Shown here one piece after another: positions 1 to 5,196 of a stretch of DNA of 5,254 nt. Below the pieces are notes generated by a model. The model worked only from the letters and a program-made list of their open reading frames with translations. It did not search any database and was not told where the DNA came from. The stretch lies in the NCBI GenBank assembly GCA_964581455.1, contig CAZOOT010000175.1:1-5254 (forward strand). Reading direction: 5' to 3'. How positions within the stretch are numbered: position 1 is the first letter of the stretch; each line of letters starts with the position of its first letter. The position numbers and the translations under genes were made by a program. The stretch is from VBAS01 sp964581455 (lineage in GTDB: Bacteria; Bacteroidota; Bacteroidia; Chitinophagales; Chitinophagaceae).

Positions 1-141
1 ATGAATAAATACTCACATGATGTGGATAGGTTGAGTGAGGTTTTTTCACAAACTCCCGTTGTATGTCACCCTAAACAGCATCCTACTTAAATTCAAGCTA
101 ACATGACTTTGCCACATGACCCTACGCAATTTTTTAGCACA

Positions 142-186
142 TTGCAAGGCATACAGATCCGACACACAAAAGCCAACCTTGCAAAA
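142..186 (+). repeat. 45-nt dispersed repeat, copy 1
   Basis: This element begins TTGCAAGGCA and ends ACACACAAAAGCCAACCTTGCAAAA. It matches the element at 4881-4925 in the same orientation, at the same length, with 40 of 45 positions identical by eye. All five differences lie in a 10-nt block near the left end (152-161). The ends contain a perfect 8-bp inverted repeat (TTGCAAGG at 142-149, CCTTGCAA at 177-184), so single-stranded DNA or RNA could fold. Unlike copy 2, the pairing does not extend outwards. The two copies lie on either side of the gene block. I do not know the family for certain; it may be a cassette-junction-like or miniature mobile repeat. Confidence 0.75.
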
Positions 187-203
187 TATCTGCAATTGCC
201 AAC

Positions 204-223
204 ACACTGCAAACAGTGTTTTT
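204..223 (+). terminator. Terminator-like hairpin (plus strand)
   Basis: ACACTG (204-209) and CAGTGT (214-219) form a perfect 6-bp stem with a CAAA loop, and the last stem base begins a run of five T (219-223). Read on the plus strand this resembles a short rho-independent terminator. It would end transcripts entering from the left of the window. It does not point the right way to end the minus-strand regulator gene. The stem is short and only moderately GC-rich, so the call is tentative. Confidence 0.35.
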
Positions 224-330
224 ACTTGGGTTGACAAAGACAAATGAAAAAAGAAAAGTCACCTTTCAGCGGTTCTTCTTTCTTTTCCATTATCGCCATC
301 TTTCATAGTATCTCTCAAATTGAAATTTTT

Positions 331-1017
331 CTAAAACCCTTCTGCAATAATTTCTAACAATTTCTTATTTACTACTTTTAGTTTTCTTGATTCGGTGAAT
401 AAAATGCCTTGTTCTTTAAAAAAAGTCAATACACGGACAACTGTTTCTTCAGTAGTTTCAGAATAACTTGCAATATCACTCCGGGACATGGTGATGAAGC
501 TTTCCTTGTCTGTTATTCTGTATTTTTCGTTTAATATTAGCAGGATGAGGGCAATTCGTTCTTTTGCAGATTTGTGCGACAATGAACCAATTAAATTTAT
601 CCAGACATTAAATTCAAAACTTAAAATTTCAACAAGGTTAAATGACAAATTCGGTGACTGTTTAGCAATTTTCAAAAATCCGTTGCCATCAAAAACATCA
701 ATTTCACTTTCCTCTAAAACAATAGCAGAAACAGGGTGCTTTTCATTACATAAAAGCGGACGAAACCCAAAGTATTCACCCACGGTATATATGTAAACAA
801 TCCGGCTATTCCCATCATCACCGGTTTGCTCAATTTTAATTTTTCCTTTTTTAACTTTGTAAACGGCTCTAGGCATGCTCCCTTCCCGATACAAATCTTC
901 TCCTTTTTTAAGATAGACAGTTTTTGCTATTTTTTGTAATTCGTCCATATAAACAGGTAATACTTTATTAAAAAGTTTATCGCTTTTAAAATGGTATTTG
1001 GATATGTCAAATTTCAT
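331..1017 (-). CDS. Crp/Fnr-family transcriptional regulator
   Basis: This is a 228-residue cytoplasmic DNA-binding regulator of the usual Crp/Fnr length. An N-terminal cyclic-nucleotide-like beta-roll spans about residues 25-115 (KKGEDLYREGS, VYKVKKGKIKI, YTVGEYFGFRPLL). A long dimerisation helix covers about 120-150, and a winged helix-turn-helix about 150-218. The recognition helix reads TTEETVVRVL; Glu191 and Arg195 match the Glu and Arg of E. coli FNR (E209, R213) that contact the GA of TTGA. The FNR Ser before that Arg is Val194 here. The ligand pocket lacks the GE-L...R-A signature for cAMP, and the only cysteine is Cys90, so neither cAMP nor a four-cysteine FNR iron-sulfur cluster is likely; the effector is unknown. 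The gene diverges from the channel cluster, and a palindrome lies just 15 bp upstream of its ATG, suggesting autoregulation. It has no clear Shine-Dalgarno sequence. Confidence 0.9.
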   Translation of the reverse strand: MKFDISKYHFKSDKLFNKVLPVYMDELQKIAKTVYLKKGEDLYREGSMPRAVYKVKKGKIKIEQTGDDGNSRIVYIYTVGEYFGFRPLLCNEKHPVSAIVLEESEIDVFDGNGFLKIAKQSPNLSFNLVEILSFEFNVWINLIGSLSHKSAKERIALILLILNEKYRITDKESFITMSRSDIASYSETTEETVVRVLTFFKEQGILFTESRKLKVVNKKLLEIIAEGF

Positions 1018-1032
1018 AAATAAATATTTTTA

Positions 1033-1054
1033 CAAGTTGACAATTATCAACTTG
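1033..1054. promoter_or_regulatory. FNR-type palindromic operator
   Basis: CAAGTTGA (1033-1040) and TCAACTTG (1047-1054) are perfect inverted 8-mers separated by the six bases CAATTA, whose central AATT is also symmetric. Ten of eleven base pairs of the 22-bp palindrome are satisfied. The core TTGA-N6-TCAA matches the FNR half-site and spacing (TTGATnnnnATCAA) with one mismatch. It sits between divergent genes, one of which encodes a Crp/Fnr regulator. It overlaps the putative -33 element of the plus-strand promoter and lies 15 bp from the regulator's ATG. Binding by the neighbouring protein is an inference, though a strong one. Confidence 0.75.
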
Positions 1055-1079
1055 AAGTCCTAAATTTAGTGTTCCTTTG
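1052..1079 (+). promoter_or_regulatory. Putative Bacteroidota-type promoter of the channel cluster
   Basis: TTCCTTTG (1072-1079) resembles the Bacteroidota -7 element TAnnTTTG, differing only at the second base. TTG at 1052-1054 could serve as the -33 element with a 17-bp gap, slightly shorter than the usual ~19. This predicts transcription starting near 1083-1086 and a leader of about 15 nt before the ATG at 1099. The palindrome centred at 1043.5 would then lie at about -40 to -42, the class II activator position. No start-site data are available. Confidence 0.35.
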
Positions 1080-1098
1080 CATTATAAAAATTAATCAA

Positions 1099-1698
1099 AT
1101 GGATAATCAGGAAAATACTAATGAATCAAAGATAATAGCAGAAAAGGACAGGCCGGTACTTCCTTTAAAAAAACAGAAAACAACTATCCTGGATTTTATA
1201 AAAAATAACCCCGTACTTATTACGGCTATCATCGGATTGATTGCTGTGGCGGCAATGTATTTCTGGAAAGATATACAAGGAAAAAAGCAAAAGGCTGCTG
1301 TGGAAAAGATGGCATCTCAGCAGTTAATGGAAAACAATCATGAAATGCTGAGGCTGCTGGCAAAACCACTGGTTTGGAGTATCCGTTCTGAAATGCTCAG
1401 GGGAAACCTGGAGCAGGTGAATATATTTACAAAAGACCTGGTAAAAGAAAAAAACTTTCAGTTTATTCACCTGGTTGACCCCGGCGGAAAAATCATACTG
1501 TCAACAGATAAAAAGCTTGAAGGACAGATGGCTACCGGAATGTTTGACCCGGCGCTTGTTCAAACCGATTCGGTAAAGATTGTTAACACAAACAACGAGA
1601 TGCTTACATTGGCTGTGCCTGTAATGGGATATGATAAGCGGCTTGCATTGCTTATTATAAAATATACTCCCGTTGCATTTATTTCAACAAAAAATTAA
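1099..1698 (+). CDS. Single-span membrane protein with periplasmic Cache-like sensor domain
   Basis: The protein has 199 residues. A charged, cytoplasmic N-terminus (1-36) leads into one membrane span at about 37-56 (NPVLITAIIGLIAVAAMYFW). A predicted helix follows (57-105), then a C-terminal alpha/beta domain (about 105-195). The segment FIHLVDPGGKIILSTDKKLEG (residues 122-142, written here as FIHLVDPGGK then IILSTDKKLEG) has the D-x-x-G-K-I-x-x-S-x-D pattern of small Cache ligand-sensing domains. LTLAVPVMGYDKRLALLIIKY looks like the last two strands. There is no kinase, HAMP, methyl-accepting or cyclase output domain. I chose ATG 1099 rather than GTG 1069 because the upstream start would put the putative promoter inside the coding sequence and add a non-conserved-looking MFLCIIKINQ. 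It is first in the cluster, 8 bp before the channel gene, so it may be an accessory sensor for that channel (inference). I do not recognise a named family. Confidence 0.75.
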   Translation: MDNQENTNESKIIAEKDRPVLPLKKQKTTILDFIKNNPVLITAIIGLIAVAAMYFWKDIQGKKQKAAVEKMASQQLMENNHEMLRLLAKPLVWSIRSEMLRGNLEQVNIFTKDLVKEKNFQFIHLVDPGGKIILSTDKKLEGQMATGMFDPALVQTDSVKIVNTNNEMLTLAVPVMGYDKRLALLIIKYTPVAFISTKN

Positions 1699-1706
1699 AC
1701 AGAAAA

Positions 1707-2606
1707 ATGGAAGAGTTTGTAAACAAATACCTGTTTAACGCCACGGTAGGTAAACTGGCAACCATTTTTATCGGCATCGCTATTATATGGAGTATCATTC
1801 TTGTATTTCGAAAAAAATTTTCCGTAAAAATTAAAGATAGCGGAACAAGATACAAAACCCGTAAACTAATATCTTTTGCAGGTTATTTGCTTAGTATTTT
1901 ATTAATAACAATTGTTTACAGCGATAAGTTGGGCGGGCTTACGGTTGCTTTAGGGGTAGCAGGTGCAGGTATTGCATTTGCCTTGCAAGAAGTAATTGCC
2001 AGTGTTGCCGGTTGGCTGGCCATTTCATTTGGCGGGTTTTACAAAATTGGCGACAGGGTGCAGTTAGGCGGAATTAAAGGAGATGTAATTGATATAGGTG
2101 TCATCAGGACCACCATAATGGAAACCGGGCAATGGGTTGATGGTGATTTATACAATGGACGTATTGTTCGTGTAGCTAACAGTTTTGTTTTTAAAGAACC
2201 GGTGTTTAACTATTCGGGTGATTTTCCTTTTTTATGGGATGAAATTAAGATACCCATTCAATATGACAGTAATTATGAAAGAGCAAAGGAATTATTTAAT
2301 TCAATTGCCGTGGAAGTAGCCGGCGACCTTACAGAAACATCCCGGCAAAAATGGAAGGAACTTGTAAAAATTTATATGATTGAAGATGCACAAACAGGGC
2401 CAATGGTAACCATCATCGCCAATGATAACTGGGTAGAATATACAATCAGGTATGTAGTGAGTTATAAAAAAAGAAGGGCTACAAAGGATATGTTATTTAC
2501 AAAAATACTTACTGCCGTAGGCCAAACAGCCGGAGAAATTAAGTTTGCTTCCGCTACTTTCCACCTGGTAGCGGCGCCTGATTTAAATGTAAAATTGAAA
2601 AGTTAG
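1707..2606 (+). CDS. MscS-family mechanosensitive ion channel
   Basis: This inner-membrane channel of 299 residues (E. coli MscS has 286) would open under membrane tension to release solutes during osmotic downshock. Predicted spans are TM1 at about 16-34, TM2 at about 53-71 and the pore-lining TM3 at about 76-112. TM3 has the glycine/alanine-rich packing of the family (GGLTVALGVAGAGIAFALQE, 76-95), followed by VIASVAGWLAISFGGFYKIGDRVQLGG, the TM3b-to-beta-domain junction. The beta domain continues GDVIDIGVIRTTIMETG and, after a short insert, GRIVRVANSFVF, which matches the N-x-x(F) beta-domain end of MscS. The alpha/beta vestibule domain occupies about 175-290. The pore lining lacks charged residues until Glu95. 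It lies 8 bp after the sensor-like gene and 20 bp before the baeRF-like gene, so co-transcription is likely. Family assignment is firm; conductance and gating partner are unknown. Confidence 0.95.
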   Translation: MEEFVNKYLFNATVGKLATIFIGIAIIWSIILVFRKKFSVKIKDSGTRYKTRKLISFAGYLLSILLITIVYSDKLGGLTVALGVAGAGIAFALQEVIASVAGWLAISFGGFYKIGDRVQLGGIKGDVIDIGVIRTTIMETGQWVDGDLYNGRIVRVANSFVFKEPVFNYSGDFPFLWDEIKIPIQYDSNYERAKELFNSIAVEVAGDLTETSRQKWKELVKIYMIEDAQTGPMVTIIANDNWVEYTIRYVVSYKKRRATKDMLFTKILTAVGQTAGEIKFASATFHLVAAPDLNVKLKS

Positions 2607-2626
2607 TTAATAAAGTTAAAATAAAT

Positions 2627-3703
2627 ATGAGCATACATAAATTAGAAAGACTTCTCTCGGAAAAAAGCAACCCCTGTGTGAGTATTTCACTGAACACACA
2701 CAGAACACATCCTGATAACACAGAAGATACTATTGTATTAAGAAATCTTTTAAAAGAGGCCAAAGAAAGGGTCGTTAGTGAATTTGGCAAACGGTCGGTT
2801 CATGATTTACTTGAGAAAATTGAGAACGTAGAAAATGAAGTCGACCCTAACTACAACTTAGACAGTTTACACATTTTTCTTTCAAATACAACAAAAGAAA
2901 TTATCAAATCTCCGTGGCCAACCCAGCAAAACACTGTGTTTGTATCAGACAGTTTTGCTGCCAAGCCACTCATTAAACTCTTTAACCGGCTGCAGGAGTA
3001 TCTAATCCTTCTATTGTCACAGTCCGGTGTTAATCTGTACCTGGCAATTAATGATTCGATTGTTTCCGAAACCAAAAATGAAGACTTTCCTTTTTCGCAA
3101 AATCTTCATTATATAACGCACTCAGATAAATTAAGCGATGCCAAACAGGTAGATAATATGGTTCGTGAATTTTTAAATAAAGTTGACAAGGCAGTATGGA
3201 GGGCAAATAATGAAACAAATTTGAAGTGTGTTGTTATTTGTACAGAGGATAATTACAGCCGGTTGATGCAGGTTGCAGACACACCTACAGTTTATTTTGG
3301 GCATGTGCCCATTGATTATAACAATACATCCCCCCACAAAATAGCAGCTGATGCATGGCAACTTGTAAGTCAGTTGCAACAACAAATCAGGACGGATGTC
3401 ATAAATGAAATGCAGGAGGCGGTAGGCCAGGCAAAAGTTTACACAGATCTGGCTGAAATATTTCGTGCAGCCAAAGAAGGCAGAGGCGACTTGTTGATTT
3501 GTCATGAGGATTTTAAGCAACCCGTTATAATGAATGGTGACATTTCTTTTGATTTAGTAAACGATGTTACACTACCGGGTGTAACCGATGATATAACAAG
3601 CGAAATTGCAAGGGAAGTTATTTCAAAAAATGGCCGGGTTGTATTTACAAACCAGGATGAAATTAAATCATTAGGCAATATTGCATTAAAAGTTCGGTAT
3701 TAA
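2627..3703 (+). CDS. baeRF family 3 (release-factor-like) protein
   Basis: This soluble protein of 358 residues has no signal peptide or membrane span. The N-terminal part matches the pattern I know for bacterial archaeo-eukaryotic release factor family 3: NPCVSISLNTHRTHPDN (15-31), then VLRNLLKEAKERV (37-49), LDSLHIFLS (78-86), VFVSDSFAAKPLIKLF (104-119) and LLSQSGVNLYLAIND (129-143). The central domain has DAKQVDNMVREFLNKVDKAV (171-190) followed by a Rossmann-like strand (KCVVICTEDNY). The C-terminus has the L7Ae/eRF1-domain-3-like end GNIALKVRY. Proteins of this group are related to eRF1 and Vms1 and have been proposed to act on stalled ribosomes or peptidyl-tRNA. The glycine- and glutamine-containing loop expected before residue 171 is short here (FPFSQNLHYITHSDKLS), with no GGQ or GxQ, so hydrolase activity is doubtful. 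It probably shares a transcript with the channel gene. The family call is from memory of its signatures and needs a profile search. Confidence 0.75.
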   Translation: MSIHKLERLLSEKSNPCVSISLNTHRTHPDNTEDTIVLRNLLKEAKERVVSEFGKRSVHDLLEKIENVENEVDPNYNLDSLHIFLSNTTKEIIKSPWPTQQNTVFVSDSFAAKPLIKLFNRLQEYLILLLSQSGVNLYLAINDSIVSETKNEDFPFSQNLHYITHSDKLSDAKQVDNMVREFLNKVDKAVWRANNETNLKCVVICTEDNYSRLMQVADTPTVYFGHVPIDYNNTSPHKIAADAWQLVSQLQQQIRTDVINEMQEAVGQAKVYTDLAEIFRAAKEGRGDLLICHEDFKQPVIMNGDISFDLVNDVTLPGVTDDITSEIAREVISKNGRVVFTNQDEIKSLGNIALKVRY

Positions 3704-3762
3704 TATATTAACGGAGATGCTGAAAACCGTAAAGAGTCAGCAAAACAATTAAAACAAAAAAG

Positions 3763-4188
3763 ATGAAAAAATTAATTCTACTACCTGCAGCATTTATTAT
3801 GCTGTTTACCTTAAATTCCTGTTCTAAAAAGATTGCATTTGGTGTTTCACAGGCGGCTCCGGCAGCAGAAGCGGTGGCGAAAATTAAAAAGGATAAAAAC
3901 AAAAATTACGCCATTGACCTTAGCGTAAAGCACCTTGCAAGTCCTGATAGGCTAACACCGCCCAGGAAGTACTATGTAGTTTGGATGGTTACAGAAAGTA
4001 ACGGAACCAAAAATATCGGACAGATTAAAAGTTCAAGCAGCATTATCTCCAATACATTAAAAGGCTCGCTGAAGACTGTCACTTCTTTTAAGCCGATGGA
4101 AATATTTATTACTGCGGAAGATGATGCAAATATTCAGTGGCCAGGCAGTATGGTTATAATAAAATCCGATGCAATTGACATAAAATAA
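3763..4188 (+). CDS. Small lipoprotein with RskA-C-like beta domain
   Basis: The protein has 141 residues. MKKLILLPAAFIMLFTLNSC is a classic lipoprotein signal peptide with the lipobox LNSC, so the mature protein would start at lipid-modified Cys20. The residues after it (SKK) are not the acidic export signal of surface-exposed Bacteroidota lipoproteins, so a periplasm-facing location is more likely. A short Ala/Lys-rich linker (30-48) leads to a beta-rich domain (about 49-141): KYYVVWMVTESNGTKNIGQI, MEIFITAEDDANIQWPGS, MVIIKS. The W-x-V...N-x-G-x-I and the E-D-D...W-P-G-S pattern resembles the C-terminal domain of RskA-type anti-sigma factors, but no sigma-binding domain is present. The resemblance is by eye only. 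It lies 59 bp after the baeRF-like gene and directly abuts the LapA-like gene. Confidence 0.75.
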   Translation: MKKLILLPAAFIMLFTLNSCSKKIAFGVSQAAPAAEAVAKIKKDKNKNYAIDLSVKHLASPDRLTPPRKYYVVWMVTESNGTKNIGQIKSSSSIISNTLKGSLKTVTSFKPMEIFITAEDDANIQWPGSMVIIKSDAIDIK

Positions 4189-4413
4189 ATGAGTATGAAA
4201 TTTATTAAAACATTTGCTTTAGTAGTAATAGTGTTGCTTTTCATAATTTTTGCTATTCAGAATTTTGAAAGCGTAACTGTTACCCTTTTTAATTGGAGCA
4301 TTAAACTACCACTTGTCATAACAGCCATTGTAATCTATGTATTGGGTATGCTTACAGGCGGGCTCTTAAAGTCAGGTTTAAAAAAGCTTGGTAATTTAGA
4401 AAAGAAGGAATGA
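4189..4413 (+). CDS. LapA/DUF1049-domain two-span membrane protein
   Basis: The protein has 74 residues. Two hydrophobic spans at about 5-23 and 39-60 are joined by a short loop containing AIQNFESVTVTLFNWSIKLP (22-41). The Q-N-x-x-x-V-x-x-x-x-F pattern followed by LP, a second span and GGLL is typical of the LapA (lipopolysaccharide assembly A, DUF1049) domain. The tail is lysine-rich (KSGLKKLGNLEKKE) and probably cytoplasmic. E. coli LapA is about 102 residues with a longer tail, and it acts with LapB in controlling LPS synthesis. No lapB-like gene is visible, so a role in LPS control is not established here. The ATG follows the lipoprotein stop codon with no gap, implying translational coupling; a second ATG lies two codons in (4195). 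Confidence 0.85.
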   Translation: MSMKFIKTFALVVIVLLFIIFAIQNFESVTVTLFNWSIKLPLVITAIVIYVLGMLTGGLLKSGLKKLGNLEKKE

Positions 4414-4523
4414 AACAAAAACCAGGCTTTTGGATTCATATTGCGAAACACCATGATAAGTCATGGTTGGTGATGATTATGGCTAATGGTACTGGCTTCA
4501 GAAAATTATCGGCGGACACATGA
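4410..4523 (+). CDS. Possible coupled small ORF (37 aa)
   Basis: An ATG at 4410 overlaps the LapA-like stop as ATGA and opens a 37-codon frame (MKQKPGFWIH... ending FRKLSADT, stop 4521-4523). The overlap is typical of translational coupling, and purine-rich AAAGAAGGA precedes it, though with almost no spacing to the ATG. The product has no membrane span, signal peptide or family I recognise. A small hairpin (CCATGA 4451-4456, loop TAAG, TCATGG 4461-4466) falls inside it, without a T-run. It may be a real small protein, the remnant of a larger gene cut at the edge of the repeat-rich region, or chance. Confidence 0.25.
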   Translation: MKQKPGFWIHIAKHHDKSWLVMIMANGTGFRKLSADT

Positions 4524-4862
4524 CGGCTGGCAATAAGGGGTTAGCATTTTGAGAAACGGGTAAAAAACAAGGTGGAGCACTTTGAGTTGATGTAAATTTG
4601 TTGCAGCATTCAGATATTAGCGAAATAATAATTTTTATGAAAAAAAAATATTTTAATAAAAGGAGTAGGCGAAAGATTAAATTTAATCTGAGACAGAATG
4701 GTAAAAGAAAAAGGCTTTTTTCAAAACGGTTGGGGGGAATTGTCGGTGCTTCTGTTTTGCTTGAAAACCGCAACGTTAAAGCAAGGGATTTATCTTCCGT
4801 TGAAAAAGAAGTTTAATATTTCGTTGCCGCATTTTATTGTTTATTTTAAGAAATTAGCCGAC

Positions 4863-4941
4863 GCACCAGGTCAGGCTCATTTGCAAGGCACACAAAGGCA
4901 ACACACAAAAGCCAACCTTGCAAAAGAGCCTGCCTTGTTCC
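4863..4941. repeat. Long imperfect inverted repeat around the second 45-nt repeat copy
   Basis: CAGGCTCATTTGCAAGG (4872-4888) pairs with CCTTGCAAAAGAGCCTG (4916-4932) at 16 of 17 positions around a 27-nt loop. Imperfect pairing continues outward to about 4863 and 4941. A further GGC/GCC pairing (4897-4899 with 4911-4913), offset by unpaired bases, is possible inside the loop. A long stem with bulged bases recalls folded recombination sites such as attC, but I see no GTTRRRY or RYYYAAC core, so that identity is not supported. The structure could also be an RNA hairpin or a miniature mobile repeat. Confidence 0.7.
4881..4925 (+). repeat. 45-nt dispersed repeat, copy 2
   Basis: This is the partner of the element at 142-186, in the same orientation. 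The first 10 and last 25 positions are identical, and five mismatches lie between. The 8-bp terminal inverted repeat TTGCAAGG/CCTTGCAA is conserved here and is the inner part of a much longer hairpin. The two copies are about 4.7 kb apart and bracket the regulator and channel genes. Confidence 0.75.
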
Positions 4942-5144
4942 TACGCTTCCGGGACACACCCTGCTTCGTTGGACACATACTTTCAACTCAGGTTACCATG
5001 ACGAAGGGCGAACATACAACAGGGGGTTTGCTTCTATGCTGGCATACGAATAAATCCTCAGCTTCATATCGCTATCAACCCATATCCAGCTGACGGAATT
5101 CTATTTAGCTTTTTGTTGTTAACTTCAACTTCAGTTTTTCAATT

Positions 5145-5196
5145 GGGCTGCGGCTCCGGGCTGGACATTATAAAATACCAGCACAGCAGCAAGCCC
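5145..5196. repeat. Imperfect inverted repeat near the right edge
   Basis: Left arm 5145-5164 begins GGGCT and ends GCTGG. Right arm 5178-5196 begins CCAGC and ends AGCCC, so both ends of the arms pair, with an imperfect GC-rich middle and a 13-nt AT-rich loop (ACATTATAAAATA). It is followed at 5198-5215 by ACCGTTATAGCCAATGGT, itself a weak palindrome. The arrangement suggests a second structured junction element, unrelated in sequence to the 45-nt repeat. Confidence 0.4.

Larger units (their letters stand above)
1..330. other. Gene-poor left flank with repeat and hairpin
   Basis: No convincing gene is visible here. A 29-codon reading frame (1-90, MNKYSHDVDR... ending HPT) is open from the first base on the plus strand. 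It could be the tail of a gene starting outside the window, but it is too short to judge. The stretch contains one copy of a 45-nt repeat (142-186) and a terminator-like hairpin (204-223), both described separately. Positions 241-330 form the downstream side of the minus-strand regulator gene. They show only a weak A/T-rich stem (aaag/cttt near 256-270) that could end its transcript. Confidence 0.5.

Noticed and set aside
46..243. Minus-strand 65-codon frame
   Set aside because: It reads through the 45-nt repeat and the terminator-like hairpin and has no recognisable domain; probably a chance frame.
488..796. Plus-strand 102-codon frame
   Set aside because: It lies entirely antisense to the confident Crp/Fnr gene and has no domain of its own.
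1069..1098. Upstream GTG start extending the sensor protein by ten residues
   Set aside because: The extension overlaps the putative -7 element TTCCTTTG and adds MFLCIIKINQ before an obvious charged, cytoplasmic N-terminus. ATG 1099 fits better.
2554..2790. Minus-strand 78-codon frame
   Set aside because: It is antisense to the end of the channel gene and the start of the baeRF-like gene, both of which are well supported. The same argument removes the antisense frames at 2851-3075, 3173-3520 and 3708-3902.
4707..4723. A/T hairpin as terminator of the gene cluster
   Set aside because: The stem around AAAAAGGCTTTTTT is almost pure A:T with a tiny loop, and is too weak to call.
4498..4773. Minus-strand 91-codon frame with a hydrophobic stretch
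   Set aside because: The hydrophobic run comes from reading A-rich plus-strand sequence backwards; no family, no convincing start context, and it overlaps other equally weak frames.
142..4925. CRISPR array
   Set aside because: Only two repeat copies exist, 4.7 kb apart with genes between, and no regular spacers.
4863..4941. Integron attC site
   Set aside because: Folded-site architecture is suggestive, but the conserved core heptamers are not visible and no integrase gene is in the window.
4598..5093. Overlapping plus-strand frames (72 and 131 codons)
   Set aside because: They overlap each other in different phases. The longer one translates through the inverted repeat, giving low-complexity peptide unlike a folded protein. 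Start sites lack support.
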